From positions 860,501 through 924,500 of the forward strand of contig MCFH01000008.1 of the NCBI GenBank assembly GCA_002104945.1: 64,000 bases of DNA, given 5' to 3'. The stretch comes from Piromyces finnis. Its lineage: Eukaryota > Neocallimastigomycota > Neocallimastigomycetes > Neocallimastigales > Neocallimastigaceae. The notes under the pieces were generated by a model. That model had not been told where the DNA came from and searched no databases. It saw only the letters and a program-made list of their open reading frames with translations. Shown here piece by piece: positions 1 through 13,366 of this stretch. Both the position numbers and the translations under genes were made by a program. The first letter of the stretch is position 1. Each line of letters starts with the position of its first letter.

Positions 1-1942
1 TTTTGGTAATAAAATATTACATCTATATTTATTTTTACTAAAAAAATATTTTATTCAACATATATATTTTAATTTATATTATTACTAAAATATAAATTAT
101 ATATAATATATAAATATATATTTTCTTATTTTTCTTATTATATATATTATATATTTTAATTATTGTATTATAATTAAAATATAATAAAAACAGGAACAAA
201 ATAGTAAAAAAGAAGATTATGAAGTTATAAAAAAAGAGAATGAAAATTTAAAAAATGAACTTAAAAATGTAAACAATGAATTTAGTGATTATAAAATTAA
301 AAATTCAAATGTTTCAGTCTTAAAACAACAAGTTATGTTGTATGAAACTAAAATAGATGAATTAGTAAATGAGAAAGTAATAGAAAAAGAAAGTGAAATG
401 AAAAATATAATTGATGAAAAAATTATGTTGTTTAAAGAAAGAGAACATTTCCTTCAACGTCAAGTAAATCAATTAAAAGATCAGTTAATGGCTTTGCAAG
501 ATAACCATGATAATACGCAAGCAAAAATTATAGACCATAGTCAAAAGTATGAAGAAGAGGTTGCGGGTAAATTAGCAGAATTGGAAATAATAACAAATGA
601 TTTGGAAAATGCAAATATGAATGTAGCAAAACTTCAACAAGAAAATGAAAACTTAAGACAACAATTAAATAAAATTTTAAATGAAATATCTGATGATACT
701 AGTTTTAAAAGTAAAGAAAAAGCAATTAATGATAATTTTTCATTTGCGAATGCAGGAAATTCTGAGGAAGAATTAATAAATTTAAGAAAGAAATGTCAAA
801 CACAAGATGAAGAAATTAATCAACTTATCAAATCTGTAGAAAGACAAAAAAATATAACAAGTAAGAATGAATTAATTTTTAATTCAAAAATAAGTGATTT
901 AGATGCTCGACTTTCAGAAGCAAATGAAACTATCTCAAAATATAAAGCAAAACTCGAAACTTATTCAGATTATAAAAAAATTAAAGAAGAATTAGAAGTT
1001 TTGAAATCTATTGAATTTTCAACAACGGTTGAATCTAACAATACCCAAGAAGAAAATCTAGAAAAGTTAATTATGGCAAAAAATAAAAAATTACAGGCTG
1101 AATTAACAGAAAAGAAAATAGAGGTCGAACAATTAAACACATCATTGACTCAAACAACCAAAAACCTCGAGAATTCCAATATAAAAATTAAAGAACAAGA
1201 AAACTTAATATCAAAATTAGAGGAAGATCTTCTTAAAGTTAATACACTACAACCTTCAAAGTATAAGAACCAAACTATTCAAGAAAAAAATAATAGTATT
1301 GTAAATAATGATGAAATAGGTGCAGCATTAATAAATCAAACAACAGAAGGTCCAAATGATGAAAATAATTCCGATTCTATTATTGCTATTTTAACAAGTC
1401 AACGTAATAGATATAGACAACGCAATCAGGAATTAGAACAGCAAATTCGTAGTATTAATGATAAAGGAAAAGATGTTGAGTTAGAAGTCCAATCATTAAA
1501 AAATGATAATATTAAATTATATGAAAAAATAAGATATTTGCAATCCTTTAATAAAACTTCTTCATATAATATCGCTGATAGAGGCTATAATCGTAATAAA
1601 AAGGATCAATCATATTCTGTAGATATGCAATCTCACTCATACAATGATAACGATATATCTGAAAAATATAAGATGATGTATGAAGATTCTATTAATCCAT
1701 TTAATGAATTTAGAGGCAGAGAAGAAAATAGAAAGTATCGTTCTCTCAATACAGTAGAAAAGGTTACATTAAATATTACAAAAATATTTATGGCAAATAA
1801 ATATTCAAGAATTTTTTTCTTAGCCTATATATTGGGACTTCATTTACTTGTATTCATAGTTATATTTAGAAGTATTGATTTATCTGAAATAGAAACACAG
1901 TCATCATCACCATTTGATGTTAAATCAAATAAGTTATATTAG
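1..1942 (+). CDS. CASP/COY1-type golgin, 3' part
   Basis: The 5' part of the gene lies outside the window. An intron ends at the AG at about 193 and one large exon (about 194-1942) is open in frame through the first Met at 335 to a TAA. It encodes about 580 residues. Most are long heptad-like coiled coil rich in Glu, Lys, Gln and Asn. The last 110 residues carry the conserved CASP tail: a motif around NPFNEFRGRE, then KYRSLNTVEK, then one C-terminal membrane helix (about LAYILGLHLLVFIVIF) and a short tail. CASP in animals and Coy1 in yeast are tail-anchored Golgi proteins that tether or retain vesicles within the Golgi. The tail match makes the family clear. The gene converges on the sAC-like gene, with 1.25 kb of AT-rich DNA between them. 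Confidence 0.88.
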
Positions 1943-2296
1943 TTTTTCATATTTTTTATTCTCTTCTAGTAAAAAAAAAAAAAAGGTAATTAAAAAAATT
2001 TTTTTAAAAAAGAATAAAAAAATAAAACCTAGTAAAAATAAAATAAAAAGTAAATAATTAAATAAAACAATTAAGTATATCTCTTATAAAACATATTTTT
2101 TTATTGAAAAAAAAAGATCTATATATATTAATAATTATATTCATTATCTTTATAAAAAAAAAAAGGTTACAATAAAAAAGTTCTCAAATTAACAAGAAAT
2201 TTAAATTTTAATCGTAAATTTTATTTATATAATAATAAAAATACAAATATCATGAATCTATAATTACATAATTATATATATATATATCAATTATTT

Positions 2297-2385
<89 letters not shown>

Positions 2386-2979
2386 TTTTTTTTTTTTTTT
2401 TTTTTTTTTTGTATTTAGAATTTTATGTTGAATTTATTTTTAAATTTTAAAATTTTTTTTCTATAATCATTTATCTTTTCTTTTATATTTTATACTTAAT
2501 TATTGAATTTTGATAATACTATTAATATAGTAAAAAAGATTATATTATCAACAACTTTTTTTCAATATTAATAATAGAAAAGTTGAGTTTTATAACTATT
2601 TATATATTAATAAATTTAATAAATATATTATTTTTAAAAAATAGTTTGTGTATGTAAAGTTTAAAAAATTAATAAATTTTTTTTTAATATAATAACCTAT
2701 TAAATACAAAAATAAAATAAAAATATTTTAAATAAAATAATATTAAAAAAAATAATTATCTGTAATATTTTTGAAATATAAATAATTTTAAATAACGTCC
2801 ATATTCATTTATTTTCGTTCGTAGTAGCTTATATATTTGGATAATGTTGGGTTATTATAATTTACTTATTTACTAAATAAATAGTCATCATTATTGAAAA
2901 TATTTTTATTCAAACTGTTATTCTAATAATCTAATATTTTATATATATATATATTATTTTTTTTTTTTTTGATAACTGA

Positions 2980-3010
<31 letters not shown>

Positions 3011-3194
3011 TGATAATTTTTTTTCTTTTTTTCTTTGGAAATAAATGTAATTGAAAAATTTTAACTTGTATAATAAATATTAATATATTTGGTGAATTAT
3101 TTTGGTTATTTTATTTAATAATTATATCTATATTTCTTTTATTTTTTTTTTCGAGCATATGTTACATTTTAAATAATCGTTATTCTTATTATTA
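1943..3194. other. Convergent intergenic region
   Basis: This 1.25 kb lies between the stop codons of the CASP-like and sAC-like genes. It holds no plausible gene. It is AT-rich with a long T tract (2301-2410) and shorter T runs near 2960 and 2985. Both 3' UTRs and their poly(A) sites should lie here, but I could not place them. Confidence 0.7.
2301..2410. repeat. Poly(T) tract
   Basis: About 110 bases of T are interrupted only by single G bases near 2342 and 2385. The tract lies between two convergent genes and is likely to vary in length between isolates and assemblies. Confidence 0.95.
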
Positions 3195-6100
3195 TTACTG
3201 AATCGTTACTCTCGTACCATTTGGTTTTGAACGAATTCTTGATGCTGGCGCATTTGGTTCTAAACCATTTCTTCCTGGCATACCTGAATGAATATTTTCT
3301 GTACGAATTGAACTCTTAATATCCATTGATTGAAGGACTTGACTTTGTATAGATTGGTTAGATGGTCTACCATTACGGCTTTTCTTTGGTTTATTTTCTT
3401 TTCTTTTAAGTAATCTTTGGTACACTCTATTACGTAAATCTTGATCTATAATTAATGGTTTTTTGTAGTCTTCTGGTTTTATTCTATCTGCTGGGAATAA
3501 ATCATATTGGTATATTGTTTTAGTAACATTTTCAATATTATTAATCATATTTTCACGCTCTGCATCATCTGGGGTATATTGAGCAATTTTGGTATAAAGG
3601 ATAGCATTATAATAAGGAGTTCTCAATTTTGGTGATGATTTTTCATCAATTAGACCTGTACGCCATTCAGCTAATGCATTATTAACATTACCATTAATAA
3701 GCTGATAAAGACCTCTACATAAAGCTAACATTGGCAATGCAATTATGTATGAATTAAAGAATCTTTCTAAATCATGGGTAAGGGTAAATAATATACCTAA
3801 ACAAATGATACAATGTTCAGTTTCTTCTTCAAAAATACCTTGATCGTATGCTAAGTATAAAATATTAATGAAGTGTGGTAAACTAACTAATGTACCCCAA
3901 CTTGCGTGACTTAATCTATCAAGAAGACGTACAACACGGGCAAGTGAATTCCAGGTATCTTCTAAAATTTCTATATTAAATCTAAAGAAAACTTCGCATA
4001 TTAAACCATAGAAAATAAGTTGTACACTGAAGTTACCGGTATTAGGGCTTTGACCTAATGAGCATATCTTCTTGATCAAAGATAAGATAACTGTAATTTC
4101 TTCTTCTTCATTTGAGGAAGTGTAATTGAATAATATAAGAGAGAGTGCTAAACATTGGGTTTTCCAAAGTTTTCTTTTATTAAACATTTCAACAGCTGTC
4201 TTCATACTTCTTTCAATATATCCTCCATGAAATTCAGTAAAGGATTTAAGAACCCAAGCTTTATCACCAAGATACATTTCTCCTAAATCACCTGACATTT
4301 TAATAAGTGTTTCCCAGTGATAGAATGCACGTTGCCAATCACCAAGAGCAAAGTATGCCTGAGCTAAACAATCATAAGCATACAAGTGATAAGAGGTAAT
4401 TGGGTTATAATGTTCAGCTAAAATTTCTTCTGCTTTTTGTAAAGCTTTCATACTTACTTGAGTCTCATTAACATTATTAATATTTGTAACAATATCTAAA
4501 CCATACATAGACAAGATTTGAGCATAATTTGGATCAGGTTCTAAGTAAGAAGACCATTTAATAGCCATTTTAATAGCCATTCTAAATTGTGTGAGTTTAT
4601 GTAAGGTGTTATATGTTTCACAAAGAACAAGAAGATATCTTCTATTAATCATTGCATGGCGTTTTGTTTTCTCGGATTTACTTTCTGTTGTACTAAAGTT
4701 TCTTTTACATATTAAGTAATGATTAAAGTTAATTTTCTTTTCTGCCCACCATGTCTGAAGTTTCTTTTCTGGTAAACGAATGTTAATTAACAAAAGAGCA
4801 ACAACAATATGATTTTCAGCTTCATGGTATTTTAATAATGAAAGATAAGCTTCTGCTATTTGACAATGCCATTCACTAATTCTCCAATTACTAATAGTAA
4901 ATGGGAATGTATACTGATCAGTTTCATACATTCTAAGTAACATTCTGTAATATTTTAATGTTTCAGTCATTGACTTAATCTTATAGAAGTATTGACATAC
5001 CATTTCAAGATACTTTTTAGTATTGACTTTATCATTTGTATGAGAATAATGCTCGTAAATAGTAGATAACAATTCTTGATTTTTTTGTGTATCCGCCTCA
5101 TAAATACCTTCATAATATTTAGCATAATACATATGAATTTCTTCTCTTACTTGGTTAGTCATCATTTTGTAAATTGCTTGTTGAACCATATCACTAACAA
5201 AAGAAAATACAGATTCTTGGTAATTATCCTTTTCCTCCACCACAAGTCTTAAGAAGTTATATTTATCATATTCAGCAAAGAATTCTTCCATATTAGAGAT
5301 TTCTTCATCATCCTTTATATTTAAATATGGGAATTTTTCTTCGGAATAATAATCTTGAGTAACAAGATATCTTTTAACATCGGATAATTTGAATTGAGCT
5401 AAGACCGTAGCAACTCTTAAGAAGTTTTGGAAATTTGTATCTAATTTATCAAATTCATTAACAACTACAGTTTCAATACCACCAAATGGAATAACATTTT
5501 CAAGTTCTTGTGGATCTTCAGAATCTTGATGGTATCTTAAAGAACCATCAGTAGCAAGATAAAAGCTTGGCAACTCCAGAAGGAAAGAAATCATTCTTTT
5601 AATGTATGTTGGAGCACCTATTATAAATAAAATTTTATATGTTAAAATGTTAAAATTTATATTTGATATTTAAAACAATGTAATCATAATATACTATATA
5701 TGCTATAAAATATTTTAATGAATAATTATTTACCCTGAGTTCTTTCATAAATAATTTCTAAAATTGATTGAGAAACACCAGTACATTTTTGGGCAAATTT
5801 AACGGTACATGCATCTTTAATCATTTCACATGCTGCATCTTCAGAAATTCCATTAAGTGTAATAATAACTGCTCTTGGCATTTTTAAAATTCCTTGGAAA
5901 ATTTCTAATGATTTTTCATTAGAAGGATAACTTGATTCTGGATAGGTTACAAGAGTAATTAAAATCTTCGCATTACACTTTAAAATACATTCTGTTAATC
6001 TCCAAGAGAAGAAATCCATGAATTGGATTTGGTCTATACACAGAAGAAGTGGAATTTTATATGAAAGCTTTACTAAAATTCTAATAATTAAACTATTTAA

Positions 6101-9100
6101 TTCGTTTGCCTGAATTTGTGGATCAATCTTTTCATCTTTATATTTTTCAAGTTCGGAGTATATTATTGAAAATAACGAAATGTATTCACGACTTTCACCC
6201 ATAAAGTTTAATAATATGGTTAAATCATTTTCTATGGATGACTTTTCTTCGGTTAATAGATCAACGGAGTTTCTTTTCTTTTTATCATCTTCAATACCAT
6301 TTTTTTTATTAATATTTGAAGCTCTACCCTTTGTAAGCTTTTTAGCTAAAACAATAATATCTTGAAGGATTGATTTGTATGTTGAATATGATACTGTCTT
6401 TTTTGCCTTACGAGGTGCACTATATCTGTTTTCAACAATATTTATTTAATCATATATTTTAATATATTATATCAAAAAATCAAATTAACTATATATATTA
6501 ATATTAAGAGTTTATTCTTACAAAAGATTAATTCTATTGGAGTATGCTTCATTCATCATATGCTTTGCTAATAAAGAGGTACCATGACCTTCAACACCCT
6601 CAATTATAATTAATTGTCCATTATTTATTTCATTATAGTTTTTAATAATATTGTGAAGCTTTTCAATTTCTTTTTGTCTACCAATTAATTCAATATCAAG
6701 AGATTCATGATTCTTTTTGTCTTTTACGTCAAGTTTATTATATGAGCTTCCAACTGGCGAGAAAAGTTTTATAGGTAAATCAGAAGTTTTTATTGTGATG
6801 GAACCTCTTTCTTCATATGTTACATTTTCTTTGGTTAATTTACATGTTTCTTCATCACAAATAATAGTACCATTTCTAGCTTTCATAACAATACCATCTA
6901 TAGTAAAATAATTATTAGCATTAATTTTTTACAGATTTTTTAAAAAATTAAATTTAATATATCAAATTTAAAATTACTTACTTGTAATTTTGTTCAAATT
7001 ACCATACTATTTAAGTTATAATAAATAAATATTGTAAATATTATATTTATATATATAAATTATTTAAGTATTATATACTTACAACTACATATTCCATATT
7101 TTTTTCGGAACCCTGTTTTTCATTTACAAAAAAAAAAAATAAATAAATAAATATACTAACATTATTTTAATATTTAAAGAAATTACCATTGTTCCAATCC
7201 ATCCATCTCCTGTAGAAATTGCAATTCTAATATTTTCTGTTATTCTCTTAGTATTATTAATTATTTCGAAAGCTACATCAATACCAATTTGGGCATCATT
7301 GTCATGTGAATATGGTGGTAAACCAAAATCAATAACAATGATAATACCATTTTCATCAAAATCAATGTGTCGTATAATACCTTCTTGATTAATTAAACTA
7401 CGATATATAGCATTAATAATTTCTTGAGCCATTGAAAAATCTGAAGGAGATGATATAACAACATTAGAAACTTTAACTAATAAAGTCGTTATTCTTCTCC
7501 ATTCACTAAATTGATCTATTTTTAGGTCATGATTAATTTTATATATTACATTTTCATGAACAAAATGTTTCCATTTATCGAAAACATTTCTGCTGACTTT
7601 AGCTAAGTCAATAGAAGGATTACTTTCATCATTTTCCACAGTTACATCTATACACAAATCGTCTTCGGAAATATATTTATCATAAAGTCTTACAATATTA
7701 ACTTCATTATTTTCAAGAATAACAGTACCTTTAATATGGTCTACGATATTTAATTGAGTAACATGAACAAAACGTGAGAGTGTTTTCATAGCGTTATAAG
7801 TAATAGCCAATTGACCTTTATTTTTTTAAATATATTTACAATTATAAATTTATTAATAATTGATATTAATTCTTAAAAAAAAAAAAATTATATTTTACCT
7901 GGCTTGGCCAAATCAAAAATTTTTTCTAACTTTGAAAGTGAATTTCCTTTTTAAATATTAAAAGAAAATCAAATAATTAGTAATTATTACAATAAACTAA
8001 ATTTATTTATTTCTAGTATTTTACCTGTAATGGAATAATTCCACTTATCTGGCGGACCTCCCAAAAATAAATGATATAAAGTGCCAGAACCGATAGCAAA
8101 TTTTAATAAAAAGGTTTCTTCAATAGGTTTATCATAGTCGGGAATTTTTATAGGATAATTATTTAATTCTCTTAGCATATCCAATGCACATTGGCATGCT
8201 CTTAGTATACTATATGCTTTTACATTTTCAAAATCTTCTGGTGTATCGCATTCAAGTTCTTGTTGACTATCAATTGACCATATAATAATAATTTTATCTA
8301 CTTTTGTAATAAATATAATATAATATTACATTGTCATTATTATTGTTAAGTTATTTTTTTATTATTTTAATATTTTTATTTACCTGAAAAACGAACTGTT
8401 TTGTATTATAAATTTTTAGTTTATATTAGAAATATATTATTATATTAGTATTTTTATTTTGAAAGTAACTAGTAATCAAACAATATTAAACTACACTATT
8501 ATTTAATTAGAAATTATTTTATCGGAAATTTTTTAACAGCTAAGTTTTCTAGTTTAAACTATTCTAGACTATTTATATTACATTTAATTTATTTTTATAT
8601 ATATTTATTTGTAATTTTCTTATCATTTATTTAAACTTTTATTTAAATACTAATATTAATTTTGAAAAATTTTATATTCATTACAAATAAATATAAGAAT
8701 TGCTACTTTTCTTATTTAATTGCATATATTATTAATGAAATTTTTATTATAAAATATTTAAATTACCTATATCTCCATTGTACTTCTTTATTGTTTTACA
8801 TAACTCACTATAATAAGAATTTAGTGTTTTTGAAAATATTTCCCAATTATCTTTTTCGATGCTTTCTATTTCATTTTTGATATTATCATACCCTTTATTT
8901 TAGATTGATAAAAAAATAAAATGAAAAAATAGATATATTAGTTTATTATAATTTCCATTAATTATTTAATTTAAATTTAACGTAAAATTGTTGTTCATTT
9001 TTTAATAATTTATTTATATTTATCAATGGAAATATAATTAATATATTTTATTTAATTATTTTGTTTATAAATTATTAAAGGAATATATATTAACCTGAAA

Positions 9101-9245
9101 CCTGAACTGACATAACTACTCCATAACATTCTATAAAATTTGGAACAAGTGATTCTTCTTTAGCATAGTAAAGAAACTCACGTAAATTAACAGGCAGAAA
9201 TGGTAATACCGTATTAAGTTCTTCCCTCTGAACATAATCTCCCAT
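3195..9245 (-). CDS. Soluble adenylyl cyclase (ADCY10)-like protein, probably catalytically degenerate
   Basis: Eleven exons: 9245-9095, 8892-8767, 8395-8384, 8297-8025, 7946-7899, 7815-7187, 7112-7083, 7006-6982, 6897-6522, 6425-5734 and 5617-3195. They give 1594 aa against about 1610 for human sAC. Order: first cyclase homology domain (about 35-200), second (about 205-450), NB-ARC/AAA-type ATPase region (about 500-750), then a long TPR-like helical region and a basic, polar tail. In the first cyclase domain GVVMSVQVSG has Gln48 where active cyclases have the first metal-binding Asp; the second Asp follows RFS. The C2 Asn and Arg seem to be missing in YGNLNKITNG. The P-loop reads GVEGHGTS (about 532-539), with Thr for the invariant Lys; Walker B is LLLCIDQ. 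Active sAC makes cAMP in response to bicarbonate and calcium, often in flagella. This copy may be a scaffold or sensor. The ATG at 9245 starts the longest frame that keeps the domain. Confidence 0.88.
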
Positions 9246-10907
9246 TTTTTATTATTATTATTATTATTATACAATATTATAAAATAAATAAAAAAATATC
9301 TATATTATAAAAATAATTACAACTTATAATGTCTATTAAACAATGCTTTTTTTATGTAATATATAAATATAATTATATTTTAATCTTCAATTTATATATC
9401 ACAAGAATTCAAAAAAAAAAAAAAAAAAAAAGATAAATTTATGTAATAATATGTATATAAAGAAGAATATAATAAATAATAAATTATAATAAGAATAAAA
9501 AAAAAAAAAAAAGAAAAAAAAAAAGAAAGAAAAAAAAAAAGAAAAAAAAAAAAGGAAAAAAAAGCTTTTAATTTACAAAATTGCTTTTGTCAATTATTAT
9601 CTGTTTTTTTCCTTTTTTTTTCTTTTTCTTTGAATAAAAATGTTATTTGAAATACTTAAAAAAAAAAAAAATTAAAGATTAAAAATGAAATAAATATTAA
9701 AAATTTTCTTTTTCCTTGTGTATTATTAATATTGAATTTTTTTAAAATATATATATATTTCTTCTTTTCTCTTTTTTTTATTTATTTATTTCCTTTCTTT
9801 GTTTCTTCTACTTCCTCTGAAAATGTTAAATATTATTAATTCTTTTTATTTATTTGATATGATTGTCTTATTTGAAAACATATATATTAATAAAATGAAT
9901 ATTTATATTTATATTTCTTTCTTATTTTTCCTCTTTTTTTTTTTTCTTTTTTGTTTTCTTCTTCCTTTATATTTGTATAATTTTTCTTTTTCTTTTTTTT
10001 TTTTTTATTTTACTTAACTAATATAATTTATTCGATTATATTGATTTAAATATTTTAATTATTTTCATTTCATTCGCATGGTATTAATAAAATAGAATAT
10101 TTATAAAAAAAAAAAAAAGTGTATATATAATATGATACTATAATAACAACAAAATATATATATATATATATATAATTAATATATTATACTTCTTATTGTA
10201 TTTTATAAAAATTGTTTTTTTATAAATTTTATGGTATTTACTTTATGATATATTTGATTTATGTAATTTATAGATAATAAAAATTGTGAATAGATAAAAC
10301 AGGATTAAGTAATGATTATGTATAAAATAGTTTTCTTTTTGTATTTTTTATTATATGTAAATTAGGTTATATAAAAATCTTTCTCTATGTATTTCTTAAA
10401 ATCATAAATATTATTTATTTTTCCAAATGATTATTGTTATAATATGAATATATTAAAAATTATATAATTATTAATAACTTTTGATATATTTTCCTTAATT
10501 CTAATGATATATTAAAAGTCTTGTTTATTCAGTTAAGAATATATTTATTGAACAATATTGTATAACATTCACATTTAATTATATCTCATATTTGTAATAT
10601 TCATTATCATTCATCTATAATATATATAATTTTTATTTTCTTCCACTTTTTTTTTTTTTTTTTTAGTATTTTTTTTTTAATATTTTAAAAGGAGAAATAA
10701 CAGATTATTATTGTAAAAATATAATAAACTAATTGAAAATAATAATATTAGTAATAATGATAATATAATATTAATTATTATAATTTTATGAATATAAAAT
10801 ATATAATATGATTTATAATAATTATAAAAAAGTTTGTTTATGGAAATTTTTAAAATAAAAAGGTATAATAATTATATTAATATGATTAGAATTATTAATT
10901 CTAGTAA

Positions 10908-10940
<33 letters not shown>

Positions 10941-12200
10941 TCTTAATTTTAATCATTATTTTTTAAAGTATTTACCAAAATACTTAATGGAATATAATAA
11001 AGAAATGATAAAAATAAATTTTTAAATAATATTTAAACTTTTTTTTTTTACTAATAATAATTCATTATAAAAAAAAAATTTAAAGTATAAATATATAAAT
11101 AATTTACGAATAAAGAATTACTTGTTTATGATATAAATAAAATTATTTATAATACAAAGTTTAACATTTCATTTTAATTATGTATTATTAAAATATTTAG
11201 AATTTTATTATTAAAACTTTGTCTATTTTAATATTATTAATAAAAATCTAAATAAATAAAAATACTATTTTTTATTAATGGTTATATATCCAAAAAATGT
11301 TTTGTACATGTATTTATTATTAAATATAAAAAACTAAAAATAGGAAAAAATAATTTTAATTTTTTTTATTATTTATTTTATTTTTATAACGATTTAATTT
11401 TTACTTTTATTTTATTTTTATAATTAAAGTATCATTATTATATATATATTATTAATAAATTAGTTATTATACCTAAAATAAGCTGATATTTATTTCTATA
11501 TATTTCTTTTCTTCTTTTTACTATTAAACATATTTACATATAATAAATAAACTTTATCTTTAATTTTTTTTTTTAAAAAAGATTGTACTAATCCTTCCTT
11601 TATACTAATAACAATATATCTTTTAAGAAACAATTTTTTAAAGATTATAATTTAAAAAAAAATAGTTAATGTATTTTAAATAATTCATCATAGTAATCTG
11701 TAATTCATTAATTCATTAATAAAACAATTAAAAATAATTAAAAGAAAAAAATAAAAAAAATTAATGTTAATAATAATGTATAGTTATTAGAAAAAGGTTT
11801 ATTTTTAAATAATAATATTTTTATTATTTTCTTAATAAAAAAAAAAAAAAAACGATTTATTTCTCCAACATAAAAATAAAATTAGTTGAAATAAATTAAT
11901 TTTTTAATATAAATTTGTATAGAATAAAACATGTTTTTTTTTAATACTTTATAATAATCTATTTTATTTTATTTATTAAATTGTTTTAATGTAAAAATTT
12001 GAAGTTTTGTGTAATGTTTTAAATTTCATTTTATATATTGATTAAAAATGAATAATTTAGTTTGATTGGTTGAAAATTCAAATTTTAAATATTTTGCTTT
12101 TTTCTTTAAAGCAAAAAAAACATTTTGTTCTTATTAAAAGGATTTATTAATTATAATTTATTTAAAGATTATTTAAATTAATAATAAACTTATTTTAAAA
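9246..12200. other. Gene-poor AT-rich region
   Basis: About 3 kb separates the 5' ends of the sAC-like gene and the CCDC137-like gene. Only low-complexity open frames occur (9799-10017, Phe/Leu-rich; 10834-11025, Leu/Asn-rich), and neither resembles a protein family. It contains TTA repeats just upstream of the sAC start, poly(A), an A/G tract facing a T/C tract, and AT dinucleotide runs. I saw no tRNA or rRNA. Both promoters must lie at its ends. Confidence 0.65.
9496..9632. repeat. Purine tract facing a pyrimidine tract (imperfect inverted repeat)
   Basis: Positions 9496-9563 are almost pure A/G. Positions 9604-9631 are pure T/C. The right arm, reverse-complemented, repeats the pattern of the left arm, a long A run, then GG, then an A run. 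About 40 bases separate the arms. The tract lies about 250-390 nt upstream of the sAC-like start codon. It could fold as a hairpin or triplex, or be drifted low-complexity DNA. Confidence 0.6.
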
Positions 12201-13366
12201 ATGCCAAATAAAAAGAGAAATAGAAATAATGCAATCTCAGGTCAAAGGATAGATGATGATTTAAATGTTAATTTATCAAAAAATGCAATGAGAAGAAATA
12301 AAAGGAAAAATAAGAAAATCGAAAATGACACCCCAAGAGAATTTTTAAGAATTTTAAAATATAAAGAAATATTAGAAAATAAAAAGAAAGGTAATTAAAC
12401 CTAAAAATTTAATAATAAGAATATACATATAAATTATTATTATTATTATTATTATAAAATATAATAATATATTTTTTTCTTTTAAATAAAATAATATAAA
12501 AAAAAAACTTACTAAATTTTTATATTTTATTTTTTAAAAAGCAAAACAAAATAAAAACAAAGAAAATCCCAAAAAAAATACAGAAAATGAATTAAAAATA
12601 CAAAAAGGGGAATCTTTAAGTGCTTTCTCAAAGTAAACATAAACTTTTATTATGTTCTATAATTACTATTATTTTTATAATATATATTAAAATAGAATTT
12701 ATAATGTAGACGTGTTGAAGATGAATGTAGAATATCAATACTAAAGGCTCAAACAGTAGATACTAAGAAGAAGCAAAAAAGAAAAAAGTAATATATATTA
12801 TAGTTCATATATATTTAAAAAAAAAAATTCATTTATTAATTTTTAAACATTTTATAAATTTATTTAAAGTTACTTAATTAATAAGAAATTAAAGAAAATG
12901 AATAAATTAAAAAAAGATGAAGGATTATCTTTTGAGGATTTAAAGGACAATGTAAAATTTGGTGAACAAGCATATGAACCTCCAACAATTAATGTTGTAC
13001 CAAAAAAGAGAAAATCAAATGTAAGTTTATATATTTAATATATTTTAATGTATAACAAGAAAATCAATATTAATAAAATAAAATAAAAAAAAAAACTATT
13101 ATTTTTATTATTAATAGAATAACAATAGTTCAAATGAAAATAATACTAAAACAATTGATAATAATGAGAAGGATAATAATGAAAACAAAAAATTATCAAA
13201 ACCTAAATTGAAAACACTTTCATTAATTGAAAGAAAACACATTATTGACGAAAGAGAAAAGGTCATAGCAAATTACAGAAAAATTAAACAAAGAAAACTA
13301 CAACAATATAATCCATTTGAAGCTGAAAAGGATGAATTTGAATATGATCCAAATGATTTTTTATAA
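12201..13366 (+). CDS. CCDC137-like basic nuclear protein
   Basis: Five exons: 12201-12390, 12542-12632, 12710-12787, 12870-13020 and 13118-13366. They give 252 aa. The protein is very Lys/Arg-rich. It starts with a basic segment (MPNKKRNRNN), has GESLSAFSKRVEDE in the middle, then a DNVKFGEQAYEPPTI motif, an Asn-rich insert, and a C-terminal helix ending in an acidic Asp/Glu/Phe tail. The order 'GES..F.RRV' then 'D.VKFGE...PP' matches what I recall of CCDC137, a chromosome-periphery and nucleolar RNA-binding protein. I have no search to confirm it. It is a single gene facing away from the gene-poor gap. Exon phases agree throughout. Confidence 0.6.

Noticed and set aside
6717-6911. Plus-strand open frame within the sAC-like gene
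   Set aside because: It is antisense to a conserved exon with clear cyclase and ATPase homology.
9799-10017. Open frame of 72 codons rich in Phe, Leu and Tyr
   Set aside because: It is pure low-complexity T-rich sequence in a gene-poor gap, with no motif and no splice partners.
10834-11025. Open frame of 63 codons with a Leu run
   Set aside because: The Leu run is a TTA repeat read in one frame and the rest is AT-rich noise.
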